From assembly GCA_946699065.1 (NCBI GenBank), contig CAMPDV010000015.1, forward strand, positions 1,426,001 to 1,490,000: DNA of 64,000 nt, written 5' to 3'. How positions within the stretch are numbered: position 1 is the first letter of the stretch; each line of letters begins with the position of its first letter. Below, piece by piece: positions 25,214 to 38,800 of the stretch. The stretch is from Loxodes magnus (Eukaryota; Ciliophora; Karyorelictea; Loxodida; Loxodidae). The notes beneath the pieces are model-generated. The model was not told the origin of the DNA and searched no databases. It was given only the letters and a program-made list of their open reading frames with translations. The translations under genes were made by a program, and so were the position numbers.

Positions 25214-28200
25214 AATAATTTCAGCTATAACTATTACTTTATATTAATTTAAGCTTTTATTTTAGTATTTTTATTAATATTAATTCTAATTTTCTATAGA
25301 TTTTTAAATTTCCTTCTGTTCAAAAATTATTTAAAATGTGATTGCTAGAATGTAAATTTAAAAAGTATAAGTCGAAGAAATGAACTTATGAAGGTAGGAT
25401 TATTTGAATAAAAGAATGCAGAAAAAACTTTTTTAGTTAAAGTTATTTTATATAGATTAAATCAGCTTAAATAACTAATTTAATAATGATACTTTCAAAG
25501 ACAACTGTAATTTTTTAAATGCAATCAACTTATTATTGGAAAGCATTTCATCAAACTTATAGTTTAGCTAGGTCATGAACTTTATGATTTCTAAATGCGA
25601 ATTTTTTAATAAAGATGCTTTTTTTTTGCAAATTTTAGAGAAGAGCATCCCAATTTTATCCATAAAGAAGCTGATAGGAATAAGCAGAGCATCTCATATT
25701 TATGAAGTCGCATTAAAAGAAAATATAAAATTTGAGAGAAAAAGGTTTTATGGAAAATTTAAAAGGGATAATAAAGAATCTAATAAAGACTAGAATAGAA
25801 ATACTGAGATAAATAGGAATAATTACAATATTCAAAGTTGCTAAAAGGAAATACAAAAAGAAAATATAACTAAAAGAAGAAACAGAAGCTTGCATTCAGG
25901 CAAGATGATACTAGTTTTTTTAATTGAATAATTTTGCTTAATTTTAAGATTTGAGAGTAATTTTTAAAAATAGAATGAAAAAGTAAAGTTTATTGTAAGA
26001 TAAAATGTATAAGAGTTTTTTATGGTAAAGGAATATAAATTTTTAGAAACAAAACTCTAGATGCAAAACAAAAGTTAGATTAAAAAATAAGAAAATTTTG
26101 TTTTTAAGACGAGTAGAGTATTATATCTTGAAAGATATTACATTCGATGGCTAATTGTTGGAGATTAGGTTATAAATAAAAATTTCTAAAGTATTTAGAT
26201 TATTTTATGATTATTCTTTCTCATTTTTATAGTTTTTAGTAAGTTCTTCTCACTATTTTTCTAGCATTTATTGCTTTCATACTTTATAGCTTTCATCATT
26301 AAATGATCCACTTTAACTGTACATCTTTCTACTTATTTCATAATATCTATTATTTATAGCTAATTATAAAACAAATGAAAATCATTTAGTCCTTCTTTTT
26401 TAGACTTTAAACATTTAGAGTGAAAGGTTTTAGAATAAATTCTGTTTATTTAGTTAACTTTAAAATAACTTGATGGTTCATTTTAAGCTTAATGAGTTTA
26501 AGCTTTAGATATGTATTGCTTAATTCTACTTATTGCTTTAAATGCTCATAGTGGTTTATTAATCTGATAGCTTCTATAAAAAAAGTTTAAAAATCATTAT
26601 TTACTTTCTATATTGATTATATCCTATAAAGCCAAGTTAATGCTTATAAGGCTAAAAAGTATTTACAGGAAAGACTTGAACAGATATAGACTTAATAATC
26701 TATATTTCTTTAAGATTTTTAATAGTTATACTTTGATAAGCTACACGTAATTTGGTTAAAATTTCTTTGTCAATTATATCAGATAAAGTTATAAAATGAA
26801 GAAGCTACTATTTTATCTCCTTTTTCGTTTTATTCTGGCAATTGAAATCGAGTATCAAAATAAAAAGCATTTTATCTCTCAAGCATTCTTATTATTTCTT
26901 TTATAGTTACTATTTCAAAATTGTATTCGATTCTTTAGAAATTTAATATATATCAGTAGTTCTCCTTTCCGTATATCTATGTGTAATATTTTTATTCTGA
27001 AATAGCTTGGCAGATATTAGTAAGATTTAAGCTTATAAATTTGAGTTGCTATTTTATGCTTTCTGGGTTTTAGGAGGATTTAAAGATTTTATTTCTTTTC
27101 TGCTTTTCTCTTTGATTATCCATAGTATCTTATTTATTTAATTTAAGTTATGTAATTTTTAGCTGTTTTCTAAACACTAGGAACCTGAACACTCCTTTTG
27201 ATAAATAATGCTTTTAGATAGCTCTAAAGCAACAGGGAAGAAGAAATTATGAATTTAGAATTTTAAGGAAATATCATTTAAATATCACTCTAAAAGTGCG
27301 GAAAAATGCCGAATTCTATTAAGCATAGTAACTAAAGTATAATTGAAGATGCTACCTAATAACGAAAGTCCATCAAAATCGTTCTTTCCTTTTAAAAAGA
27401 AATAAAATCCTAAAAAAATTTAAAAAACATGGCAAAACATCTAAAGTAATCGATTTTAAAATAGTCAAAAAATATTAAAATTTGGCATTTAACTTACTCT
27501 TTTATATCAAAACAAGCATTATATAATTACCTATCTAATACTTCATAACTTAGTTGCATCATAAAATTTGCATAAATATTATAAAAGCTAAGCAATATTA
27601 GATAGATTAAATAGATTAATCTAAGATTGCTGCTATTTGAGAGGAACTGGAGAACATTTTTAATCTTTTATAAGATTCGAAAATAACGAAGCTCTCAGAC
27701 ACTAGATGTGAATTTTAAGAAGCAGAAAATTTGAGATCATTTAAAAAAATAAATAATAATGGAATTTAGATAAAGTTGGTAGATCAAAGGAAAAGCAAAG
27801 TAATATAAACTCAAAAACCAATCAAAAAAAAACATTTTCCGAAGCTTTTTATTTTCAATTTATTGAATTGGATGTTAAAGCGTATCTTGTAGGATATATT
27901 TCTGGAATAAAATTTTCACGATTTCAAGTGATGATAAACGAAAAATTTCGTTGAGTGATAATGAGAAGATAAAAAATTGGAAGAATTTTTCCTTCTAGTT
28001 AGTCTTCCAATAAATTTTTCTTATTTCTGAATAAGAATTTTAGATTTAGAAGGAGAAAAATATTAAGATTTTACTTTTTGCTGGCTTATCTAGCATAGCC
28101 TTAATAATAACTCTTATCATTTGAAAGATAAATTTTGTTATAAAGATACTTAAATTAAAAAAAATTTCGAAGCTATTTTTTCAAATATGGTCGATTAAAA

Positions 28201-28480
28201 ATTTATATACTTTTTCTTAAAAGACAAATGCCAAAATTAAAACTAAATAATCTGGGATATTTATAGTAAGACAATATAAAGAGAATAAAAGTTCTTAATA
28301 GAATAAAAAGATAGAATTAAAAAAGGATTAGATTGAAAAATTTGGAGAATGAAGAGCAATAAACTTTTAATTACAAAATTTAGTAAAAAGAGAAAATAAA
28401 TTTGTTTATTAAAAGCTTTTAAAAATTTTTTCTTCATTAAAGGAAGAAAAATTTTTTTTTGGTTAATAAATTAAAAATTT
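25214..28480. other. Inverted-repeat spacer, no firm gene
   Basis: AT-rich DNA between the two arms. A plus-strand frame from ATG 27208 stays open for ~440 codons if three TGA codons are read as Trp, but its composition (F/K/Q/R) is not convincing and no motif is seen. A short inverted segment around 27965-28020 (ggaagaattttt / cttccaataaatttttc) may form a hairpin. Confidence 0.3.
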
Positions 28481-28499
28481 TTGATGTTAGCTAAGCAAG

Positions 28500-29650
28500 C
28501 TTTTTTCTTAAAATTTTTTCGTCAACTGACTGATTATTATATTTTAATTATTTCAGCATAAAGTTTAATGGAAACTTAAGAATAATAAACTTCCTAAAGT
28601 TTAAAAAATTGTAAAAATAATTTTATCTTATGAAAACAAATAAAAAACGGTCACGCATTCATTTAAGATTATAATTTTAAATTTAGCTAATTTATTATTT
28701 TCTAGCCTTATTATTTTAATAAAAGCTCTTATAAAAATTACTTAAAATATCAAGTTTCTTTCTTTGAAAAGCTTTGTTAATTTTTAACTTTCAAAAAATT
28801 TTACTTTTACATTCTTAATTTAAAGAAATTAACTAAATTTTTAGCTTTAGAAATTTGACTATAATTTGTCGTTAATACACTAAATTTTATTCAATAATTT
28901 ACATTCTTCTCTTTCGAATAGAAACTCCTTCCTCTACTTTTAGTTTCAAAATTTTTTAAGTTTATTTTACTAAATCCTAATATATTCTTTTTTTATTTGT
29001 TTGTGCATCATTTACCTTTTATTATATTGTTACTCTAAATTTGTCAAAAAAAATTTTCAAATCTTTTTATTTTCTAATATTTAAGCTAATTTAAATATAA
29101 AAAATAACTTTAATTAAAATTTTATTTCCTAGTTCTTTAACTCAATTTGCAAAACCTTCTCAATATCTTTTTCTTTTATCTTTTGCTTTCAGCTTTTTTA
29201 TATAATTTCTTAAAAATTCTTTCTTTTTTTACTTTAAAGATAAATCCTTTTAAAAAAAGGCATAACTGCATAAATAATTTGGTTTCCTTTAAACTAAATT
29301 ATTTTTAAAGTTTAACTTAATTAGAAATTTAGAGCTTTTCATATATATTAGATTTATTTCCTTATTTTATATTATTTACTTTAAGAAATTTATCTTCCAA
29401 ATTCCATATCTTCTTTTATTTGGAAACTATTAAGCTGGCTTACTTAGTAAGATTCGATTTTCTTTTATTTTTACCTGAATATTTAAGCTATTTAATAGCA
29501 TCTTTTTATTCTTTATAAACAGTATTAATGTGGATGTTTTTTATTTTATTTCAAATATTTTGTAAAGCTTTTATCGCTTCTTCCTTTTCCGTTCTTAACT
29601 TGAGCTTTAAATACAACTGATTTATTTAATAGTAAAAGGTTTAAAAAATA
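28500..29650 (-). CDS. Unrecognised Lys-rich coiled-coil protein
   Basis: Within the inverted-repeat spacer, the minus strand gives two adjoining coiled-coil-like segments in different frames. The upstream one includes TEKEEAIKALQNIWNKIK and VKKERIFKKLYKKAESKRQK; the downstream one includes RIYQDLVKQTQKILKLKVEEG and RMQIIEQNLVYQRQI. A short intron near 29.12 kb is implied. Ends are approximate. It lies just downstream of, and in the same direction as, the shorter MORN gene. No family is recognised. Confidence 0.35.
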
Positions 29651-29677
29651 AAATAACAATAATTATTTATATCTGAA

Positions 29678-31507
29678 AACTTTTATTCTAAACAGGGTAA
29701 ATGCTTTAAAATAATAGTTTACTTAAGAGTTTATAATGAATCTTAGTTAAAGTTTCTCACTAATAAATCTTTTCCTACATGTGACTCTCTTCTAACATCT
29801 CTTCTTAACCTCCTTAAACTTTCGCACTCTAAAGGACATCCATCGTACTTTCTTAATCTGAAAATATACTAAAAGTCTCGAAAAGTTTACTCATCTTCAA
29901 GTAGTTCTCGTTTTGATCTTCAGAAATCAAAGTTTTCAAAAATGCGTTTATACAACAATCTTCATGATCTAACTTTAGAATACTTAATTAGCCTAATAAA
30001 ACCTAAGGAGTTACATTATTTTTTAAATTTATTTATTTCGTTTATAGAAACTAAGTCAGCTTATTCACGTAGATCTTCAATATGTCGAAACTATCCTTGT
30101 AATGCTTCTAGAAATTAAACATCAATGTTTTCGCACTCTTTACTAGTTGAATTTTTTTACTTTGATTTCTAGCTCGAAAGGAGGTATGATAGATCATTTA
30201 CTTGACGAATTCTATATTGTTATCTAGGTTTTGATGTAAATGCATTTGGTATAAGGCATAGAACTTTTATATTTACCCAAGTACAAACTCTACTGTCTTC
30301 TCTGTTTTTTCTTACGATTGTTCGCTTTCTTAGTTTCAAAGCTAAATATCTTAGACTTCTTCGTTGACTTATTTCCCTTGCTACTGTATGATAAGGAACA
30401 GAATTTACTTAGGATTATGAACAAGAACAGAGTCTTTGGTGATGCTTGAAATGAAGCCTTTTAGTTCTAATTATTTAGTTTAATAGTCAAAGTATCAAAC
30501 AAGAGCTTTTTTATATTTTAAGGAAGAGTTTATTTTGATTATCTGAATAAGAATTTATTCCCATAGAAATTAGTTCCTTTCTCCCTTATGGCATTCCACT
30601 TCTATTTCTACTCTACTCTTGTTCTTTAGATTTTTGATTATATAAAGTTCAATATCAACTTGCAACTTCTCTTATTATGAATATGATGCATACTATTTCG
30701 AAGACTCACTGGAAGAGAAGAGAAAAGAGTTTATCATTTCTTTATCGTAGAGTTTGAGAATATTTTTTCTTAAGTTATCGATAAGAATATGCTAGGTTTA
30801 TTTTATAAGCTTATCTTAGTCAAACTCTCCTGAATAAGCTTGCATATCATCTAACTGTAAAACAGTTCCTCTTCCATGTTTTAATCCATTGGTAAAGCAT
30901 CCTTCGTAGTAAATTTTATTTTATGGATCCAATATTCTACCATATCCGTGAGGAACTAAACAGCCTGTTATTTAACCGACGTATATAACTCCGTTGTTAA
31001 TTTAGATTTAAGATATTAAGTGTTACGATTTGTTAGGATCAGCGAAAAGGAAATCTTATACTCCTGAGATCATCAGGCTTAAGTACTTGTCATCGCAATT
31101 TAGGTAAGGAATTTCAATTTTCATATGAATTTTGCTTACTTTTCCATTTATAAACTTATAAGTATTAGAGTATATTAAAGTTTAAGTTACTTACTTATCA
31201 TTTTCAAATCAGCTATCATAGCCATCTAACTCTACTAAGTTTAAAATTCTACCTTCTCCTTATTTTTATCCATTGGCGAAATAACCTTCGTAGTAATATT
31301 AACTTTTGACATTTAAGAGTCTTCCTAAACCATCAAAAGCACCGAGTTAATTTGCATATCCAATATAAATAATTTACAATTCCATATTTTTAAGGAGGAT
31401 ATAGTCTTAAGATCCGGGTTATAACGGTAGTTTTTATCTAATGTCTTCAATCGCTTTTTGCTACTAAGTGTTAATTCCTGCTTCATCTAGTTTTAAGTAT
31501 GGTATTT
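29678..31507 (-). repeat. Right arm of 1830-bp inverted repeat
   Basis: Inverted copy of 23384-25213. The breakpoints are sharp: beyond 31507 and below 29678 there is no further similarity to the other arm. The spacer between arms is 4464 bp. Confidence 0.97.
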
Positions 31508-31544
31508 ATTACTAGATAGTACTTTTAAAATTGTTAAGCGACAT
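29757..31544 (-). CDS. MORN repeat protein (595 aa), truncated paralogue without the kinase-like part
   Basis: An intact frame runs from ATG 31542-31544 to TGA 29757-29759 (596 codons including the stop). The first ~13 residues (MSLNNFKSTIQQQ) come from DNA outside the inverted repeat. Everything after is nearly identical to the C-terminal part of the gene at 22.2-25.1 kb: MORN repeats from about residue 60 and again near 190-250, then a helical tail. The Trp-coding TGA positions are kept. Most base differences from the other copy are synonymous in the stretches I compared (one Asp/Asn change noted), so the copy is likely functional rather than a pseudogene. The two copies are convergently oriented. 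Confidence 0.85.
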
Positions 31545-32335
31545 GCTTTTAAAAGAAATTTTATAAACTTTTTTTATTAGATGTCTAGTTTTTATTTTCA
31601 AGTATATATGATTTATTCTATTATCAAAATATGTACATAAAGTTAAGACTTAAATCAAAAGCTGCTATAATTATCTATTAAGTCAATTTTTTTCTTTAAT
31701 ACTTTATGTTTTTTCTTTATTTTTGATTCTTTTAGAGCATTTATTATACTTCAATATCTAATAAAAATAAATAATAAAGCATCTTTTTATTTAGGAGATT
31801 TCTTGAAGGCTCTTTAAAAGAATTTTGTTGCTAAGGATTTAAAAGATTTTGTATTATATCATAAGGCTATAATGATTTTTCTATTATCCAATGTATAAAA
31901 TTTATTGGCTTCTGCTTGAAAATTCTCTTAGTTTTTACCAAAAAGTACTTAGAAAGGCTTTAAATATTTAGCATATTAGTTTTTAGGCTTCTTATATATT
32001 TATTTTATACATTAAGAGATTTATCTCGCAGTCTGAGAATAATTAGACTTTTTAAAAAGAAAACGAAGAGTTAGGTGAAAGAAAGAGAATTGATTAGATT
32101 AAAAAGTTAGCATATACTTTGCTTTACTACTTTATAGTACTTTGCTATAGGTACTTTCTTTTGATATGAGATTGATTCTCCACTATAATTATATTTAGTA
32201 TAATAAAGTTTTAGATATTTATCTATTATATTATGCTTTACTTTTTCACACTAAATGATATTTATATCATGGTTAAATCATATCTACTTTGCTAAAGTAT
32301 AATGTAAATATAGATTTTTTTAGTTATGATCTCTT
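31545..32335. other. Gene-free spacer
   Basis: About 0.8 kb of AT-rich sequence upstream of the shorter MORN gene. No feature recognised. Confidence 0.4.
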
Positions 32336-34010
32336 TCATTTCTTATGTATTTTATAATTGTTTTGGTTGAAGTTTAAATTCTATTTTTTAATGTTGATAT
32401 AACCGACTATTTTTATCAAGCTTTTAACTTTTTCTCCAATCCTCTTTATGAAGATATGCTATTATACTCCCATTTGCTTAGATCTAAAAAGCAATCCCTA
32501 CCTATATAGTGTAATTCATTTGTATAAACAGTATCCTTTTAGCAATTATTTAATGCTTTAATCTTTTGTTTCCTTTTTTCAATTATTTATTCTTTTATCA
32601 CTTATAGTTAAACTTTTATTTCTGAGCTAAGATCTAATTAAATTATTTTTAATATAGAAGTAGTGATTATGAAGGGACTAAATTAAATAAAGTTAGCCAA
32701 TGAATTCTGAAATTTAATCTCTTTGATTTGTTTTAGAATTATTCTCATGCCTTTAGCAATTACTATTAATACTTATTTATCACTTTTTTCTAAAGGGATG
32801 AGAATTTTATTCTTGCTCGTCTTAAACTCATTTAAATTAATATATCACATGATGAGTGTAAGTCTCTTTACCTGTCTCTATTAATTTTGCCTCTGCTTTT
32901 ATCTTATAATACTAATTAAATAAAATCATTTACAAACTTTCTCTCTATTATCACCATATAATCTAGCTTATTTTTAATGGTTCCTTCAACTAAAAACTAT
33001 TGCTAGTTATACTAAATCTAGTCCTATTTATCATTTCTTTTAAAGCTATTTAATTTTTAAAGGCTGCTTTTTTAAGTTTATTTCTGGCTTATTAAATAAA
33101 TCCCAAAAGTTAAATCTCAATGATACTAAGCAGTTGAAGTATAAGTACCATAATTGATTTAAATTTCCTATTAAATTTATGGTTTATGCAGCTATTAGGC
33201 ATTTAATACTTATACTAGTTTATTTAGCTATTATTATATTAATGCTGCTTATACTTTAGTATTCTCATTACTTAGTCATTTTATTACTTACTCTTATTAA
33301 ACTTAGAGACTAAGATATTTTAGTTTTCTTTAACTCTTATAATTAGCTAATGCTTTATAGTTAGATTTTTGCAAGTATTATAGAAATTAAAGGAATATAT
33401 TAAGTGTAGCCATATAATAGTTAAGTTTACTATCTTTGCTATAGAGATTAATCATAGTGGTCTTAACTTTTAACAGGCTTATCTCCTTATTATGTTGTTA
33501 CTTCTTCTTTTTTTTCTATGTGTTATTAAGTGCTTTGTCTTTTTAAGATGTTTTTACCTCTGATATATTTTCCTTTCGCTTAATTTTTTTATGAAGATTA
33601 ATTTAGACTTTATTCTTAAATATTTTAAGATTAAGTAAAGCTATTTGTATTGATTGAAGCTCAGCATTTTAATTATAGGTTAAAGTATCTAAGCTCCTTT
33701 TAAATATTCGCTTAAATATCAAAAATTATACTATAAACTTTTCTTTTCTTCTCCATAGTCGCCTAATTTCAGTTCCATTTTCCCATTTTGTTGACTACGA
33801 TAGAGGATGACTAGAATTATCTTCCCCAGTTTGAAATCTAAGATCTATTTCTAGTCTTACAATTATCTGCCTGATTATTCATATTCTATTTATTTACTAT
33901 TTAAGTCTATTACTCTTTCTGTCTTTAGATGAATATGTCTAAAGAAACTCTTTGAGTTCTAGTCATCAAATTTACGTCATGAGAAATAGATTTTCAACTT
34001 GAGGGATTAA
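32336..34010 (-). CDS. Unrecognised basic protein, probably multi-exon
   Basis: The 3' part is the clearest: a minus-strand frame ending at TGA 32336-32338 reads as a basic protein with few TGA codons (SIKQLLKGYCLYKWITLYRQ; QHIFIKRIGEKVKSLIKIV). An upstream segment near 33.5-33.9 kb (EIRRLWRRKEKFIV; KDKALNNTQKKRRS) is in another frame, so introns or two genes are possible. No family is recognised. Confidence 0.3.
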
Positions 34011-34577
34011 GTAAGGTATTTAACAAAAACAGATGAAAGAGTTTTATTAAGCTAGAAACTGAAAAGCTAGTATCTTATATAAAGCTACTATGTAGATATA
34101 AGATACCCTTATTATAAGAAACCCTTTCCAAATTTAGTAGTTAATTTAAAACTAGCTTAAGAGGGCACACTACCTGCTTTATTATGAAATAACTGCTATA
34201 AGTAAATAAGGTAAGCTAGGTTTATCACACTCTATCTAACTTTTTATTCCTTAGCATAGTAAAAGTATAAAAATATGATAGACCTTGTAGTTTTTCATGA
34301 TCTAAGTATGATAAGCTAATCAGGGTTTTTGGAAAGGTACTGGTAGGAGATGAATGTTAAAATATTCTTTATTACTTAAAGAGTTTGATTACTAACTAAG
34401 GCTACTATGAATGATTGCTTAATAAAACCATTAAGTTATAAGAATCTATCTTGCTTATACTAATACCTTTTTCTGCTAATTTTTAATGTTTTTATATTAG
34501 AAATAAAAATGAGTTTGTAGTCAATCTTGGTTTGAGACTTTATAAAAGCTAAAAATAAATTAATTAGAAATTAGCGT

Positions 34578-35414
34578 TCACAGCACTGAACACTTGCAGA
34601 CATGTTCCTTTTTATTCTTTTTTTTCTCTTTATGAACTTTAAGTGAGCATTACTTTTCATCTTTCAATTATTCTTCGCTTTTTTCCTTGTTTTCACCACA
34701 AGAACTTAATCTTTACTAATTCTAATCTCTACTACTACTCTTATTCTGTTAAGCATCATTTTATAATGATAACTGTATTTAAAGAGTAGGTAGTATTAAG
34801 TTATCTGCTTAAGCCTAGATAACTTCTTCACTCTTATCCTGCCTAAATTATTTAATCAAATCCTCTATTTGAATTTGTATATCAACTTGGTCAATTCTTA
34901 ATTAGGCGCTTTTTCTTCTAAAGTCCGCTTATTTCTAGAGAAATTGATTTTTTCTCTGTTCTATTATATCCTACTTATCCTGGATCCCCGCTTTTATACT
35001 CTCAAAGTATTAATCATTCTGCTATAAATCTTACTTACTCAGCTCTTCATGCTTTATAAGTTAGCTAATGAACTCTCTTTGTTTTTCAAGGCTTTTTGGA
35101 GTTAGCATCATACTCTATGAAATATTAGAGTGGCTATTGATCATTTCTTACTCCCCTTACTCTTTATTATCCATCACATCTTATGTCCCAGGTTTTCTAG
35201 ACTCAATAATAGACAACAAGCTTCAGTTAGTATTTTAATCTTACACTTCTGAATTGTCAAAAGGACACTTTATCATTCTATTATTACTTTACTTAGTCAT
35301 TTTATCCACACATTATTAGCATAAGGTATGACAACAAGGCATAAGTGCTATAGGCTTCTTAGAAATAGTGTTATAAATACCTGTACAAATAGGACACTCC
35401 AATTCCAAGTTCAT
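34578..35414 (-). CDS. RING-finger protein with coiled coil (278 aa)
   Basis: A single exon runs from ATG 35412-35414 to TGA 34578-34580. Residues 6-54 form a C3HC4-type RING: CPIC at 7-10, CCH at ~27-29, CxxC at 32-35 and a final CPFD, in which the last ligand is Asp as in many TRIM-like RINGs. This suggests an E3 ubiquitin ligase working with an E2. Residues ~100-190 are charged and helical (QLIKHEELSKQDLQQ; IEQRKNQFLQKQADFRRK), probably a coiled coil. The C-terminus is Lys-rich and ends with a CKCSVL motif that could be lipid-modified (speculative). One internal TGA reads as Trp (NTNWSLL). It is encoded on the same strand as the transporter gene, ~460 bp downstream of that gene's stop. Confidence 0.85.
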
Positions 35415-35871
35415 TATAGTAATAAGACTCTAAGTATCTTATAAGCAGGCTAAAGATATAAAAGTACACTTGCCTATTTAATTTAAATCAAATGTATCTA
35501 ATTAAATATCCAAGAAATTCTAGAGATTTAAGCATTAATTATAAAGCTAGATAAGAGTGAAAAAGCATGCAAGAAGTAGGTATTATGCAAGTATATATAG
35601 TAGATAATTAATAATCCTTAAACTTATTTCCAGTTTCAAAAGAAAAATTAAGTGTAGATTATAGTATTTTGTATCTTAAGTTACAAGTATATGGTTCATT
35701 GAAGGAGTATATAATTAAGGGAGTTAGAGATTTATTAAGTTATTATCAGTTGCAAGCTTAATAATTTTATAGATGTATTGTTAGTTTAAATAATAGCTGA
35801 CTTTGATTACCTTTAGTTAATTAAATACATAATAGAACGTCTTAAATAAAAATTTGTTATAGTTGCATAAT

Positions 35872-38800
35872 TCAAAGTTTATCTATCTTTTTCTCTATTT
35901 CTTCCTCATTATACTCTTCAAGCAAAAAGACTTTTTTGGATATGTCTTTATCGTTTTATTCTTGAGCGATAGCTTATTATTCTTAGATTTAATGTGATTG
36001 TAGAAAATCGCTTGGAGCTTGGTCATTTTCACTTTTTTATTTAAAATCTTACTCTTCTTTCTTTATCATTTCGGTGTCTTTCTAATTTTCTAATACTACA
36101 GATCACTATTAAGAAGTTTAATCTTCTTCCTTTTTCTAGCTCATTTCTAGTTCTTATTCTTTTTCTAACTGTATAACTACTGATTAAGATATCTAACTAT
36201 CTTCATCTAACTACTTCTTCTTCAGAATTTCTGAATTATTTTAGAAACTAAAACTTGAGTCTATTTTTAGTTACTCCTTTTAGGCTCCATTTGATTAATC
36301 TTGATCTTTATTTTTTTATTCAATTGAATTTTCAGCAGATATAGTTGCTATTATTTTTAAAGAATTGTCTTCTTCCAAATTATTCACTTTCACAAATTTC
36401 TAAAGCTTATTTTTCTATTAAGGTTATTAATGTGAATTCTGCTACTATAATGAATTTTACGCTTATTTCTTACCTTCTTCATCATTCTTTTAGATCTATA
36501 AATCATACTTTTATAATATCTCATTAGCAACGTAATTTTGATTGGTGGTCTCTCTGCTTTGAGTTCATTCTAATTTATTATGTTTAGAGACAATCTGAAT
36601 GTCTTTTATTTGTTAGACTAATTCTAGTTTCTTTTCCTATTTTTCACTTAATGTTCTTACATCTGTTGACATTCCTTTTTCGAAGTCTATTTCTGACTGT
36701 ACTTATGTCTTCCTACTGATATCTTTTAAGTTATTATACCAAAATTACTGAAGATTAAAGTAGGACTAAGTCATAATAAATTAGCGTAAATGGTAAATCT
36801 ATTGCTAGCATTTAAACAGAGGGAATGAGACTCACTATATAGGTATCTGAGAAAAAAAGAGGAATCAAGCCAAATAAAGCGCTTGCTGAAGATCAAAGTA
36901 TAGGAGATACAAACGCAACGTAGGATTTAACTAGCTTATTTTTCTTCTTCTTACCAGGTAGCAAAACATTTCTTACTTACTAAGAAGATTAATAAACTTA
37001 CATGAAGCGTATAATCAACAGCAATAGGAAAGGCAAAAAATATTTAGCATATAAAGAGATAGTTAAAACTCTAGTTGCTTACATAATACGCACATCCGAA
37101 TACACACCCTATAATAAGCACTATATTAACCATAGCTATAGCTGATATGATTGGATGTAAAGTAATGATCCAAATTAAAAAATAGCAAGAGAATCCCACA
37201 ACTAGCAGTATTTCTCTATATGATTGATTTTCTTTGTAAGATTAAGTAACACTTAACTTATTTATTTCATTCTAAGTAAATAACTTACAGAGTATATAAA
37301 AGGACTGTTTAAGCTTTCTCTATACTTACTTGTTATTTATCTAACTATCTCTAGTTTGTCCAAAATATCAGCGTCTTTTAGATTCTAGTTTAAGAATATT
37401 CTTACTACTACTGATCTAAGCTACCAAGTTGATTAGGAAGGGCTTTGATTATTAGCTGGCTTTCAACCTAGATCTTGAGAAAATCAGGATGAAATTAAGA
37501 ACTTATCATATCAAGATTCAGTGCAGTAATCATACGATTCTTAAGGGATAAATCCATTAGCATCTAGTTTAATAATAGTAGCTGCTTATGTTTAGCAATA
37601 GTCATTTAAAATGAAGTATCTTACTGCTGAGTATCAGTTATTTACTTTAGAGTACTTTAGTTTATCACATTCTGAGCAATTCTTCAAATTTGCTATTAAA
37701 TCTAAGATTTTCTACTAGACTGTTAGACTTTTAAAATCTACTCCTTATATATAAATAGGAATCTCGAAAGGCTCTTTAAATATTTCTTCTTTCTTATTAT
37801 AAACTTCCTTTGAGTAGGAAAGATGAGATTCATTTCATTCCCATTTGAAGTTGCAAGAAGTGATTGTTGCTAATCAAACTGATATTGAGAAAGCTGCTGC
37901 TAAGATAAGAAAAAATGAGATTCTTATGATTTTAACACTTACTATAAAAGCTACTATTTTACCTACCTTACTTGTTAGCTTTCCATTTGCTAACCCATCT
38001 ATATTAGGTAAGCTGGCAAGTCTACCTTCGCAATAAAATGAGCCTTCTGCTTCACAGAAAAATAAACCGCAGCAATCAGCTCGCTACCTACAAGATCTTC
38101 GAATGTCTATTGTTAGATAAGCGCCATAAAGCAAAACCATGTTAACACAGTTAAACCCAAAATAAAAAAGAGCTTGATATGAAAGAGTTTCAATGGCATC
38201 TATTTCAGTTAAGAACCCAGGTAGGAGACAAACAAGCATCTAAATGTAAATGAACTTACTACAAAGTTAGAAAAAAAGGCAGTAAATATAGAATGTGAGA
38301 ATACTTGGCTAAATATAGTGTAATCATCTTTAATATAATTTCTAGCTTCATAATAGTCTAGACTATTCACTATCTGTATAATATCATGACTTCCTGTTAT
38401 CAGACATATTAGCATAAAGTAGTAATTATAGTAATTACACTTTAATCCAATTCAACCCATCAATCCTAAAGCTTCTAATATCCCTATTCATACTATTGAC
38501 AGCCCAATAATACCTGCCATAAGTCTTGATTTTATAGGATGAAATTTAAAAAAGGCAATTGCAGCCACAAAAGTAGTTATTGAAAGGCTTACGTAAAGTA
38601 AATTTTTATCATTCTCTAATGCTAATTCTATACTCTTTTCTAGAGCACTTTGAGTTAAGCACAAGACTTCTATATTCAAATCTTGGCTGCTAAACAAATT
38701 ACAGTATGCTTCGATTCCAGATTCAAACTTTTCATATATGTCCTTATCAATACTTCGTTCATTTGATAAGTGTAATATATAAGTTGCGCCCTCAGCAGAT

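Noticed and set aside
27208-28530. A ~440-codon plus-strand gene
   Set aside because: It needs three TGA codons read as Trp, has a composition typical of random AT-rich DNA and shows no motif.
23384-31507. Terminal inverted repeats of a transposon
   Set aside because: The arms consist of MORN-protein coding sequence, and no transposase or target-site duplication is visible in the spacer.
37845-38036. Plus-strand frame starting MKLQEVIVANQTD that looks protein-like
   Set aside because: It is antisense to exon 3 of the Patched-type gene, whose minus-strand reading has clear family motifs there.
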